Positions 1 to 7,234 of a stretch of DNA of 9,837 nt are shown piece by piece (position 1 is the first letter of the stretch; every line of letters starts with the position of its first letter). Source of the DNA: Chryseobacterium gleum. Its GTDB lineage: Bacteria; Bacteroidota; Bacteroidia; Flavobacteriales_D; Crocinitomicaceae. The notes under the pieces were generated by a model. The model had not been told where the DNA came from, made no database searches, and was given only the letters and a program-made list of their open reading frames with translations. A program made the position numbers and the translations under genes. The stretch spans positions 1-9,837 of the forward strand of contig CALPSU020000073.1 of NCBI GenBank assembly GCA_943326315.2. Direction: 5' to 3'.

Positions 1-699
1 TGTCATCACAGCGGATCAGCAACACCTGTACCTACATTAACATTTACTCCTGCTTTAGGTGCGAACAATACTTACACACCTGGTACAACATATGCAATTT
101 CATATACCGTTACAGGTTATCCTAAATTTGGATTTGATTTAGAAATGAACGATGGCAATACAACAACATCAATGACAGCAGGTTCTTTAGCAGGTTCTTC
201 AGCAACTCATACTAGATATACGGCTGCAGGTACATATCCTGCAAACATTTCGCATAATGCTGCATTATCAACAGGAACAATTGCTGGTTTCACATGGATA
301 GCACCATCTATTGGTACAACTGTATATTTATTTTCTAACGCATTAGGAGTAGATGGAAATGGAAGTGATGGAAATGGTGACAAAGAAGTATTTAAAAACA
401 TGATTTTAACACCAGCGCCTGCAGGAATAGAAAATGTATCTTTGGATAGTGAAATGAAATTATTTCCAAATCCTTCAAAAGGAAGTTCTACTTTAAATTA
501 TTATGTAAATTCAGAATCTAATGTAATAATCAACATTATAGATTTAAACGGAAAAATAGTTTCTGAACAAGTAAACGAAAAACAATCTGAAGGTTCCTAT
601 TCGAAAAAGTTAGACTTAAATCAATTAAATTCAGGAACTTACTTTGTTAAAATCAAATCTGATAACAAAGTAACTACTAAGAAATTGATTATAGAATAA
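1..699 (+). CDS. Secreted Reeler-like (choice-of-anchor V type) protein with T9SS sorting domain, 5' truncated
   Basis: The reading frame is open from the first base of the window, so the true start lies outside; an internal ATG at 145 is not the start. The first visible residues are CHHSG, which fits the end of a CxxCH-like cysteine/histidine motif often seen near the N-terminus of Bacteroidota choice-of-anchor V proteins; the preceding residues are cut off, so heme binding cannot be judged. Next comes a Thr/Ala/Gly-rich beta-sandwich region (roughly codons 10-130) that resembles the Reelin-domain-like fold, with the patterns YAISYTVTG and GFTWIAPSIGTTVYLFSNA. The last 80 or so residues (about 457-696) are a type A T9SS sorting domain: LFPNPSKG, a central IIDLNGK, a GTYFVKI strand and the final KKLIIE. 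This predicts export to the periplasm, secretion through T9SS and surface attachment or release. It converges on the minus-strand TonB receptor gene. The ligand is unknown. Confidence 0.85.
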   Translation, partial: CHHSGSATPVPTLTFTPALGANNTYTPGTTYAISYTVTGYPKFGFDLEMNDGNTTTSMTAGSLAGSSATHTRYTAAGTYPANISHNAALSTGTIAGFTWIAPSIGTTVYLFSNALGVDGNGSDGNGDKEVFKNMILTPAPAGIENVSLDSEMKLFPNPSKGSSTLNYYVNSESNVIINIIDLNGKIVSEQVNEKQSEGSYSKKLDLNQLNSGTYFVKIKSDNKVTTKKLIIE

Positions 700-741
700 A
701 TAGTGTGGGTAAGATTTAGATTGAAACTTTAAATAAGTATT

Positions 742-775
742 AAAAGCTCGAAGGATTATTTCTTCGAGCTTTTTT
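742..775 (+). terminator. Rho-independent terminator after the Reeler-like gene
   Basis: A 13-bp stem pairs 742-754 with 761-773 (core AAAAGCTCGAAGG with one G-T pair at the loop end) around a 6-nt loop ATTATT, and a T run continues to 775. The stem begins 43 bp after the TAA stop. Because the 5' arm starts with four A residues, it could also work in the opposite direction for transcripts leaving the TonB receptor gene, which ends at 953. Confidence 0.9.
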
Positions 776-952
776 ACTTTATACTATGTCTATTCCTGAA
801 AAAACACTCTACTCTTCCTTATTTTATATTGAATTTATTATTGTTATTGATTTAATTTTTATTCCTGAAAAATTTAAACAATCAAAATAAAATATTTAAA
901 TAAAAATCCTTGATTGAATAAATTCTATTATCAAAAAGAATAATTTTAAAAT
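776..952. other. AT-rich intergenic gap between convergent genes
   Basis: About 180 bases with no credible ORF. They hold a 13-nt direct repeat, TATTCCTGAAAAA, at 791-803 and 860-872, and a weak 7-bp inverted repeat (CAATCAA at 879-885 and TTGATTG at 910-916). The inverted repeat could be a poor terminator for the minus-strand receptor gene, but has a 24-nt loop. No other function is visible. Confidence 0.5.
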
Positions 953-3163
953 TTATAAATTAAATACCACTTTCAAACTTATATTTCTTCCCATGTTATA
1001 AACACCTATTCTACCAGACATAGGATTTATTGGGGCATATTTAAGTCTACTTAAATGACTTTGATATGCTACATCCGTCACATTTTCAGCACTTAAATAG
1101 ATATTCATAAAATTCTTTTTGTCAAACATATCTAAAGTTGAACCAACCCCAAAACTCAATAAAGCATAACCTGGAGTTTCTGTTTCAGTTCCATATGCTT
1201 TATAGAAATGATTTTGCTTAAAGTAATAATCGACGGCTGATTTTATGTAGATGTTCTTAAAGTTCTTTCCTGCTTTTTTAAATTGAGCTTTTAATTCACC
1301 TCTGTATTTAGGGGCGGGAATAAAAGGAAGATATTTAGTGCTATCTGGCTCATTCAATTGATTTGCTTGAACGTACGAAAATGAATTTTCAATATGTAAC
1401 CAATCGAATGGATGAGGATGGAAATCAGAATAAATCTCCCCACCGAATAAAATAGCATTAGCTTGAGAAAATTGATAAGCCAATCCCATTTCTGAAGGAT
1501 CAGGAATTGAATCTCCTCCATACACACTTTCTAATTTCTTTGAATAAATATAATTTGAAATATAATTCACAAAGGGTGTACATTCAAAAATAAAATGTTG
1601 ATTAGAATAAAAATAAGCAATATCCAATTGATGACTTATTTCTGACTTTAAGTTTATATTACCATATTCATATCGAAAAGATCCTTCATGTCTTCCATTT
1701 GAAGAAATCTCAGCCACATTAGGAGCTCTAAATCCTCTTGAGATATTTACTTTTAGAGTAGATTTTTTATTCATTTTATAAGACAATCCTATACTACCTG
1801 AAAAACTACGATAGTTTTTTCGATTGGAATTAAATTTAACCGAAGCATTTTCAAGTAAACTAGAAGTTTTAACTCCAAACTCATCCAAAATTAATTCCTG
1901 TATTTTAATAGTTCTAGTATCAAATCGAATACCTCCAGCAATAGTTAATTTAGCTTTAAATGTTTTTTGAGTAAATCCAAATCCACCTAAATCATTGAAC
2001 TGATATGCAGGAATCAAAAATTCAATCCCTTTATTCGTATTATTTTGTAACATCCCTCCTATTCCAATTGAATTCGACCAACCATTTAATTCATTCAAAT
2101 TATATCTTACAGCATAATTAAAGGTGTTTAAATCAAAATACAAAGCCTTGTCATTTGGATTTAAAACATCTCCAAACTCCTTTCGCTTGTTATTTTGAAT
2201 ACCCAAATCTAAATTAACACTCCCTTTTTTAAGTATGAAATAGTTACTCATAAAAGCCCTTATATGATTCACTTCTTGATGAGGAAACCCAATTTTATAT
2301 CCGTTTAAATCTGATTTTCCTGCTGATTTTTCAACTATGCCACCATTAGATGTTGGTGAAAGAAAAATAAAATTACCCAAGCTATCTCGTTCTCCTTCAA
2401 CCATATTTAGATGATTATTGAAACTACTTAAATTCAAATGAGAATATCCCCATTTTTTGGTGATACCTAAAAACAAACTACCATTTATTTCCTGAAAACC
2501 AGAATTATATACTTTTTTATCGTATTTATTCTGATAATTCCCCGCAAATTTATTACTAAATCGACCCAACCATTGAAGTCCTTTTATATTTCCTGCATTT
2601 GAAAATGAATATCCAAACAGATTATTATTCGTCTGATAATTTGAAATCAGTTGATTTTTAACAATTCCATTTGCAGGAGCTTTAGGAGAAATAAAATTTA
2701 GAACACCTGCAATACCATCAGAACCATACATTAAACTTCCAGGACCTTTTACAATCTCAATTCGATCAATTGAATATTCATCTATTTCAATTCCGTGTTC
2801 ATCTCCCCATTGTTGTCCTTCTTGACGTATCCCATTGTACAATGAAATCACTCTATTATAACCTAATCCCCTGATTGTCGGTTTTGAAATGCCTGCACCA
2901 GTTGTAATCTGACTAATTCCAGGAATGTTCTTTAAAGCATCTATTAAATTCGTTGAACTACTCTGATTAAGTAAATTTACATCAATTGGCTTAATAATAA
3001 TTGGACTTAACTTTAAATTTATAGATTGAGAAACGGAGGTAACAATAATTTCATTTAATTCATTTGAAATAGGCTCATGAATTGAATCTGGTAAATTTTG
3101 ACTTAAAATTGTATTAGCTGATAATAGGATTAATATTAATCCAAATATAAAATTTGATTTCAT
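953..3163 (-). CDS. TonB-dependent outer-membrane receptor, ligand unknown (metal suspected)
   Basis: The 736-residue protein has a signal peptide (about 1-21), a TonB-box-like segment NEIIVTS at 37-43, a plug domain (about 50-165) and a 22-strand-type beta-barrel, ending in the strand SLKVVFNL. Plug hallmarks are LKNIPGI (78-84), the IRG motif (98-100), YNGIRQEGQQWGDEHG (110-125) and the IEIVKGPGSLMYGSDGIAGVLNF segment (136-158). Such receptors import metal chelates, vitamins or other scarce solutes using TonB energy. It lacks the N-terminal carboxypeptidase-regulatory-like domain common in SusC-type receptors, and no SusD partner is present, so glycan uptake is unlikely. The acidic/His loop GDEHGIEIDE (121-130) resembles segments seen in metal-type receptors of this class, but substrate cannot be read from this alone. 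The gene lies 106 bp downstream of a small His/Cys-rich secreted protein, which supports a metal-related role by inference. ATG start, no Shine-Dalgarno sequence. Confidence 0.9.
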   Translation of the reverse strand: MKSNFIFGLILILLSANTILSQNLPDSIHEPISNELNEIIVTSVSQSINLKLSPIIIKPIDVNLLNQSSSTNLIDALKNIPGISQITTGAGISKPTIRGLGYNRVISLYNGIRQEGQQWGDEHGIEIDEYSIDRIEIVKGPGSLMYGSDGIAGVLNFISPKAPANGIVKNQLISNYQTNNNLFGYSFSNAGNIKGLQWLGRFSNKFAGNYQNKYDKKVYNSGFQEINGSLFLGITKKWGYSHLNLSSFNNHLNMVEGERDSLGNFIFLSPTSNGGIVEKSAGKSDLNGYKIGFPHQEVNHIRAFMSNYFILKKGSVNLDLGIQNNKRKEFGDVLNPNDKALYFDLNTFNYAVRYNLNELNGWSNSIGIGGMLQNNTNKGIEFLIPAYQFNDLGGFGFTQKTFKAKLTIAGGIRFDTRTIKIQELILDEFGVKTSSLLENASVKFNSNRKNYRSFSGSIGLSYKMNKKSTLKVNISRGFRAPNVAEISSNGRHEGSFRYEYGNINLKSEISHQLDIAYFYSNQHFIFECTPFVNYISNYIYSKKLESVYGGDSIPDPSEMGLAYQFSQANAILFGGEIYSDFHPHPFDWLHIENSFSYVQANQLNEPDSTKYLPFIPAPKYRGELKAQFKKAGKNFKNIYIKSAVDYYFKQNHFYKAYGTETETPGYALLSFGVGSTLDMFDKKNFMNIYLSAENVTDVAYQSHLSRLKYAPINPMSGRIGVYNMGRNISLKVVFNL

Positions 3164-3194
3164 ACGATGAATTTAAAATTTGACAAATAATTTC

Positions 3195-3209
3195 GCACGT
3201 GATTCGTGC
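3195..3209 (-). promoter_or_regulatory. Small GC-rich inverted repeat upstream of the TonB receptor
   Basis: GCACG (3195-3199) and CGTGC (3205-3209) pair around the 5-nt spacer TGATT, in an otherwise very AT-rich leader 32-46 bases upstream of the receptor start codon. It could be a weak attenuator or terminator for the preceding small gene, since on the minus strand it is followed by an AT-rich stretch, or it could be a repressor site. The stem is only 5 bp, so chance cannot be excluded. Confidence 0.3.
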
Positions 3210-3216
3210 AAAAAGA

Positions 3217-3253
3217 ATTGAATAATTATATATTGAACAATAATTTATTCAAT
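3217..3253. promoter_or_regulatory. AT-rich inverted repeat in the receptor leader
   Basis: ATTGAATAA (3217-3225) and TTATTCAAT (3245-3253) form a perfect 9-bp inverted repeat, with a second overlapping option (ATATTGAA against TTCAATAT) using the same right arm. It sits in the 106-bp gap between the His/Cys-rich small gene and the TonB receptor. Position and symmetry would fit an operator for a dimeric regulator, but the base composition makes such palindromes common, so this is a weak call. Confidence 0.25.
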
Positions 3254-3269
3254 ATGCAATATCTATTTA

Positions 3270-3587
3270 TCAAATTCTAGGGGGACCTCTCTTAGAAAAA
3301 AGAGGTAATACTACTTTATTAGAGGTGATTAAAGGTTTTTCTATACTTTTAGGATAAAACTTTTTAAAAGAAAAGGAAAGTATAGAACTTGGTTGATCTA
3401 CAAAACCTAAATCGAAATCACACGCGAAACAACTTTTCTTTTCGATATGATTCAAAGAATGCGGATCTTTTGAGGTGGAAGAATGAGAATGAATAGAATG
3501 CTCACAAGTATGCCAAAAAGTACGAGGAGTTACCAGTACAAAAAAGCTTAAAAGCAAAGAATACGCTATCCAAATTCTAATTTTCAC
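3270..3587 (-). CDS. Small His/Cys-rich secreted protein, putative metal-binding
   Basis: The 105-residue protein has one N-terminal hydrophobic segment (about 5-19) after KIR, acting as signal peptide or anchor. A His/Cys cluster follows: H26, C28, H30, H33, H35, H43, H47, then CFAC with C53 and C56. The tail is basic and ends in RGPPRI. Similar short proteins with His-rich middles, a CxxC pair and a C-terminal R(G/A)PP end occur in Bacteroidota next to TonB receptors and metal genes; no characterised function is known to me. The residue content suggests binding of Cu, Zn or Ni in the periplasm. The start codon is GTG: an in-frame TGA two codons upstream rules out a longer form, and no ATG occurs in the N-terminal region. 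It lies between a terminator and the TonB receptor and likely shares a transcript with the latter. Confidence 0.75.
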   Translation of the reverse strand: MKIRIWIAYSLLLSFFVLVTPRTFWHTCEHSIHSHSSTSKDPHSLNHIEKKSCFACDFDLGFVDQPSSILSFSFKKFYPKSIEKPLITSNKVVLPLFSKRGPPRI

Positions 3588-3591
3588 AGTT

Positions 3592-3599
3592 CAAATTTA
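3592..3599 (-). promoter_or_regulatory. Candidate flavobacterial -7 box (TAAATTTG) before the small His/Cys gene
   Basis: On the minus strand TAAATTTG matches the Bacteroidota -7 consensus TAnnTTTG. It ends only four bases before the GTG codon, so a start of transcription at the usual distance would give a leaderless or nearly leaderless mRNA. The terminator at 3626-3654 lies directly upstream, so a promoter is expected in this stretch. No clear -33 element is seen; one 8-base match in AT-rich DNA can be chance. Confidence 0.35.
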
Positions 3600-3625
3600 A
3601 CATTTTTTTGTTTAGTATTGAAAAT

Positions 3626-3654
3626 AATGGTCGTCAAAATAATTGACGACCATT
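3626..3654 (-). terminator. Hairpin terminator after the beta-propeller gene
   Basis: A perfect 12-bp stem pairs 3626-3637 with 3643-3654 (core GGTCGTC / GACGACC) around a 5-nt loop. On the minus strand it starts 22 bases after the stop codon of the beta-propeller gene and is followed by ATTATTTT, a broken T tract. It separates that gene from the small His/Cys protein and TonB receptor, implying a separate promoter for the latter pair. Confidence 0.75.
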
Positions 3655-3675
3655 TCCATTTTACAAAACAACTTA

Positions 3676-6261
3676 CTACTCAATAATTAACTTTTGAATC
3701 GACATTCCATTTTCCGAATTCAATTTAACAAAGTAAAATCCTGAAGGATAATTCACATTCATTGAAACTGAAACAGCTGATTTCTCAACATTTACTTCAC
3801 TCATCAACTTCCCTATTCCATTGTAAATTGCAATTGAAGAAACATTAGAATTTCCATCTAAGTTTATTACAAAATCACCTTTAGATGGATTTGGTAAAAT
3901 CGAGAATTTAGCACTTGCTAACTCATTTAAACCTGCAGTACCTTGTATAGCAACACCGCCAGTTGTTACACAACCATTTATATCTGTAACTACTACAGAA
4001 ACAACACCTTCTGATAAACTTGAAATTGTTTGAGTGGTTGCATCATTATTCCAAACAAATACATACGGTGAAGTACCTCCAGTTACATTAGCAGTAGCTG
4101 AACCATTCGAATTAGAACTTGGAACCGTTGTAAAAGAAACTGCCAATTTAACAGACTCAATTACTATAATTGAATCTTTGAAAGTATTTGCAGCATTATC
4201 TGTTACAGTTACTAAATATTTCCCTGCAGGAACATTATTAATAGTAGATGTGCTCGAACCATTGCTCCAAGAATAGGTATATGGTGCAGTACCTCCTGTA
4301 GCTTCTGCCGTTACATTACCTGTTAATAAACCATTACATTTAACATTATCATAATTTTTAACACCGATATGTAAAGGTAATTCTGATAAACCATTAGAAT
4401 ACAATGCATTATTTTCTGTAATTACAAAAACACGTGTAGGAACAAAAGCAATTTTGTTTACAGCTGTATAGGTAGGTAAATTAAATTGATTCCCTCCTGG
4501 TTCCCAAGTTTCACCTTGATCTGGAGAAGCTACTAATCCACCTCTATAACTTGCAAAAATATATCCTCCAAAAGCTCCCATTGCTTCAATATCCTCTGCA
4601 TCTAATTGTAACATTGAAGTATGAGGAATAGCAATTGGAGTAGCTGCTTCCCAACTAATTGTTGTTGCATCCGTTACAAAAACACCTGAACCATTAGTAC
4701 CCGCATAATATTTATTTTTAAAAGCTGTTACCGATGTAATATGATCTGAAGTTAAACCAGTATTAATAGCAACCCAATTCCCAAAAACTTCACTTCGTTC
4801 AAATACCCCTTGACCATGAGCTCCTAAAATTACTTTCCCATTTAAAAAAGCCAATGATTTAGGTTCTACACCAACTGGTAAACCAGCTTGAATAGAAACC
4901 CAATTGTTACTTCCATTTGATTGGAAAACTTGTCCATTAACATCGATAGCATAAACATATAACTTAGAAGCGAAAATTTTCTCAAAACTTAATTGAGATA
5001 AACCTCCGTTAAATTTAATCCAAACTTTTCCTGTATCTGCAGAAACAAAAACTCCTTGATTTAAAGTAGTTGCAAATAATTTTGTTCCAAAAAACTCAAT
5101 GCCAGAAACGTTTAAACTATCCGTTAATCCAAAATTAGAACGCGTATAGGAAGTAGCTAAATTTTTACTTACAAAAACACCATTTTCTGTTGCAGCAACA
5201 ATTACTTGATCACCACTTGTAGTCATTGAATATGTTACAACATTGTTAAATGAAGTATTATTCTCTACCCATGAAATTGAACTTTGAGCTGTTTTGAAGA
5301 TCCCTTTTTTAACAGTACCTGCAAATAAACTTGTAGAAAAAGGAGTAACAATGTTTACATCCAAAGCCCCACCAGTTAATCCTGTATTTACAGATGACCA
5401 AGAAATAACTCCTGTATCTGATGTGTAAACACCGCCATTTGTTGCTAAAAACCAATTTGTACCGTTATTTGAAATATATCTCACCGTTACAGATCCTAAA
5501 CCTGTTATAACAGAAGTATAAGTAGCTGAATTCGTTGTATTAGCAGCAGCTAAAACAAAAACACCATTTGCATTTACAACCAATAATTCATTCGTTGTTG
5601 CATTATATGAAAGTGATTTTGTTCCTGCAATATCCGCTGTATTTACAGCGTTTAAACTCATCCAATTTGCTCCATTATCATCCGATGCAAAAACACCTTT
5701 TGTTTCAGCAATTGCAATGATTCGCGTGCCCGCTTGTACTAACCCTGTAATTTTTGAAGAACCAAATGGCAAACCTGAAATCGCAGTCCAAGTTGCTCCT
5801 TTGTTGATTGTTTTGTAAATCGTTCCATTGTCTGTTCCTGCTAATAAGGTAATTGTATCAATTGAAACCAAAGAAGTAATTTTCAAGTTACCTAAACCTG
5901 AATTTACTTTTTCCCAGTATCTATCAGTTCCAACAAAACCTGTGAAACGGAAAATTCCACTGTCTGCAGTTGCTGCGAAAACATAGTTTCCTGTTACGGC
6001 TAAAGCAGAAATTTTACCACTTTTTAAACCTACTGGTCTTGCTGTCCAACCTGTTAAACCAGCATCTTTATTAACGAAAACTCCACCTTCAGCAGTTCCG
6101 AAAAACACTTGATTTGCAACGTTTCCTATAATTGTTCCTTGTGCTGAACAAGTAACTGTTCCTCCAAAAGGACCTTTAGATCCAAAGTGGGCAAATGTAT
6201 TTACTGAAATTAAAATAAACGCTGCTAAAGGCGCCAATATATTTTTATTAAATTTTATCAT
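3676..6261 (-). CDS. Secreted BNR/Ycf48-like beta-propeller protein with two SprB repeats and T9SS sorting domain
   Basis: The 861-residue protein has a signal peptide ending at TFA (22-24). About 13 degenerate blades (roughly 35-625) follow, each with patterns such as GVFVSKDxGxxW and a following GL: for example GTIYKTINKGATWTAISGL and GVFVSADTGKVWIKFNGGL. They match the BNR/sortilin-type (Ycf48-like) propeller repeat. Two SprB-type repeats come next, at about 642-703 (CNG, ATGGTAPYTYSWSNG, VTVTD) and 716-773 (VTGGTSPYVFVWNN, VVVTDINGC). The last 76 residues (786-861) are a T9SS type A sorting domain (ILPNPSKG, GFYFVKL, final KLIIE). It should be secreted and held at the surface, where long propellers serve binding, adhesion or glycan recognition; no catalytic residues are recognisable. 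Predicted cleavage leaves His25 as the mature N-terminus (HFGSKGP). It is separated from the copper-like operon by a 183-bp repeat element, so co-regulation is uncertain. Confidence 0.88.
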   Translation of the reverse strand: MIKFNKNILAPLAAFILISVNTFAHFGSKGPFGGTVTCSAQGTIIGNVANQVFFGTAEGGVFVNKDAGLTGWTARPVGLKSGKISALAVTGNYVFAATADSGIFRFTGFVGTDRYWEKVNSGLGNLKITSLVSIDTITLLAGTDNGTIYKTINKGATWTAISGLPFGSSKITGLVQAGTRIIAIAETKGVFASDDNGANWMSLNAVNTADIAGTKSLSYNATTNELLVVNANGVFVLAAANTTNSATYTSVITGLGSVTVRYISNNGTNWFLATNGGVYTSDTGVISWSSVNTGLTGGALDVNIVTPFSTSLFAGTVKKGIFKTAQSSISWVENNTSFNNVVTYSMTTSGDQVIVAATENGVFVSKNLATSYTRSNFGLTDSLNVSGIEFFGTKLFATTLNQGVFVSADTGKVWIKFNGGLSQLSFEKIFASKLYVYAIDVNGQVFQSNGSNNWVSIQAGLPVGVEPKSLAFLNGKVILGAHGQGVFERSEVFGNWVAINTGLTSDHITSVTAFKNKYYAGTNGSGVFVTDATTISWEAATPIAIPHTSMLQLDAEDIEAMGAFGGYIFASYRGGLVASPDQGETWEPGGNQFNLPTYTAVNKIAFVPTRVFVITENNALYSNGLSELPLHIGVKNYDNVKCNGLLTGNVTAEATGGTAPYTYSWSNGSSTSTINNVPAGKYLVTVTDNAANTFKDSIIVIESVKLAVSFTTVPSSNSNGSATANVTGGTSPYVFVWNNDATTQTISSLSEGVVSVVVTDINGCVTTGGVAIQGTAGLNELASAKFSILPNPSKGDFVINLDGNSNVSSIAIYNGIGKLMSEVNVEKSAVSVSMNVNYPSGFYFVKLNSENGMSIQKLIIE

Positions 6262-6279
6262 TTTTTGTTGTATTATCGA

Positions 6280-6462
6280 TTAACCACAGAGTTTACCGAG
6301 TTTTTTTCACGGAGTAACACTGAGTTTTTTTTTAAATTATTTATTGTTATTTGAATACTTTTTAACCACTAAGAACTCGAGTTTAATTGTTACACAAAGA
6401 AATATCCTCATTAAAAAACTCTGAGATACTCTGTGTAAAACTCTTTTAAACTCTGTGGTTAA
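6280..6462. repeat. 183-bp intergenic repeat element with perfect 16-bp terminal inverted repeats (CCACAGAG type)
   Basis: The ends TTAACCACAGAGTTTA (6280-6295) and TAAACTCTGTGGTTAA (6447-6462) are exact reverse complements. The symmetry continues imperfectly over about 50 bases per arm (to about 6331 and from about 6413), with repeated cores CACGGAGTAACACTGAG on one side and CTCTGAGATACTCTGTG on the other. The central part carries another degenerate copy (TTAACCACTAAGAA at 6363-6376). Such CACAGAG-rich elements recur between genes in many bacterial genomes and resemble non-autonomous, hairpin-forming REP/MITE-like repeats. It encodes nothing. It starts four bases after the stop codon of the 122-residue Cys-motif gene and lies upstream of the beta-propeller gene, where it may act as a transcript end or a leader structure. 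Confidence 0.8.
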
Positions 6463-6466
6463 ATAA

Positions 6467-6835
6467 CTATACAATTGGCGGTCGAAACAACAACTCTAAA
6501 CTTGAATCGTAATTCTTATTTAAATAACAACTATTAAATTCCTTTTTTTCTTTAAACAAGGATATTTTAAAAATTTGATATTCAGGAACAATCATCATTA
6601 ATTCCGTGACTTCTTTGTTCACCTTTTGAATTCCTTTATCTTTCTTTTCTTCCTTTTTTAATTGTTTTGCTAGATAACATTTACCATTACATTGCATTTT
6701 AGGTTTGTCTCGATTTTCGCAAAGTGTCTTAGCAATGGTTGCTTGTTGAAAGTAAAAAACAGTCGTAATAATCCCTTTCATTCCACATTGTAAAACAAAA
6801 ATAAAAAGGAAAAATAGGACTAAAATTCGTTTCAT
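6467..6835 (-). CDS. Small membrane/exported protein with CNGKCYLAKQLK motif (copy 2)
   Basis: The 122-residue protein has a hydrophobic N-terminus (about 4-17), then a motif C39-x9-C49-NGK-C53 followed by YLAKQLK and a strongly charged Lys/Glu segment (60-73), and ends in FRPPIV. It is a clear paralogue of the 133-residue protein at 9248-9649: the three cysteines have the same residue numbers, and KP (44-45) and CNGKCYLAKQLK (49-60) are identical. This is an uncharacterised family I recognise as recurrent in Bacteroidota, often close to TonB receptors and metal genes. Three closely spaced cysteines suggest metal (copper) binding or a disulfide/thiol relay on the periplasmic side; neither is proven. 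The ATG lies 3 bp after the stop of the cytochrome gene, so it is the last gene of the operon. An alternative reading is a lipoprotein with C17 (VLQC), but the lipobox is poor and the paralogue has Ser there. Confidence 0.8.
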   Translation of the reverse strand: MKRILVLFFLFIFVLQCGMKGIITTVFYFQQATIAKTLCENRDKPKMQCNGKCYLAKQLKKEEKKDKGIQKVNKEVTELMMIVPEYQIFKISLFKEKKEFNSCYLNKNYDSSLELLFRPPIV

Positions 6836-6838
6836 TAT

Positions 6839-7234
6839 TTAATTATTCTTAGCTTTTTGATTAATCCATTTTAAAATTAAATCCGTAGAACAATGACTTA
6901 ATTTTCCATTCGGAGGCATTGGATTCGAAGTTGAAATCATTGAAGAATATAATACACTATAGATCGGATTGATTGTATCAATGTATCCACTTTTAGTGTT
7001 CATCAAATTTTGATAAGCAACGGAAGACTCTAAATTTAGATTTCCACTCGCAGAAGATCCTGAATGACAACTCACACAATGTTGATTAAAAATTGGTTGT
7101 ATTTCATTTTTAAAGGAAACCTTATCTATAGTTTTACACAACTCCTCTTTAGCCGTTTTCTTTTTGCATGAAATTGACAATAACACTATACCTAACAAAT
7201 AAAAAGCGGTTTTAAAATCCTGCTTAATTTTCAT
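6839..7234 (-). CDS. Monoheme cytochrome c lipoprotein
   Basis: The 131-residue protein has a lipoprotein signal with lipobox LSISC (lipidated Cys23), followed by a KKK linker. One c-type heme site is visible, CVSCH (C53, C56, His57 proximal), and Met106 in NPMPPNG is the probable distal ligand. The region FKNEIQPIFNQHC before the heme site and the terminal helix DLILKWINQ are typical of small class I cytochromes of Bacteroidota and Planctomycetota. Cys33 and Cys115 are extra and could form a disulfide. It should be an electron carrier tethered to the periplasmic face of a membrane. It overlaps the 3' end of the MbnP-like gene by 11 bp, suggesting coupled expression and perhaps joint function: MbnP is normally oxidised by a heme partner, though the known one (MbnH) is a larger diheme enzyme. 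Confidence 0.88.
   Translation of the reverse strand: MKIKQDFKTAFYLLGIVLLSISCKKKTAKEELCKTIDKVSFKNEIQPIFNQHCVSCHSGSSASGNLNLESSVAYQNLMNTKSGYIDTINPIYSVLYSSMISTSNPMPPNGKLSHCSTDLILKWINQKAKNN

Noticed and set aside
207..401. Minus-strand 64-codon ORF
   Set aside because: Lies fully inside the plus-strand Reeler-like gene; no family resemblance; a shadow of its codon pattern.
791..872. 13-nt direct repeat TATTCCTGAAAAA as an operator or att site
   Set aside because: Just two copies 69 bp apart in a gap between convergent genes, with no promoter to regulate and no integrase nearby.
879..916. Terminator for the TonB receptor gene
   Set aside because: Only a 7-bp stem with a 24-nt loop; the bidirectional-looking hairpin at 742-773 is a better candidate.
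953..3163. SusC-type glycan receptor
   Set aside because: No N-terminal regulatory-like domain, size well below SusC proteins (about 1000 residues), and no SusD neighbour.
4034..4276. Plus-strand 80-codon ORF
   Set aside because: Antisense to the SprB-repeat part of the propeller gene; low-complexity product with no independent support.
6280..6462. Insertion sequence or transposon
   Set aside because: The perfect terminal inverted repeat is suggestive, but 183 bp holds no transposase ORF and no clear target-site duplication flanks it; kept as a non-coding repeat.
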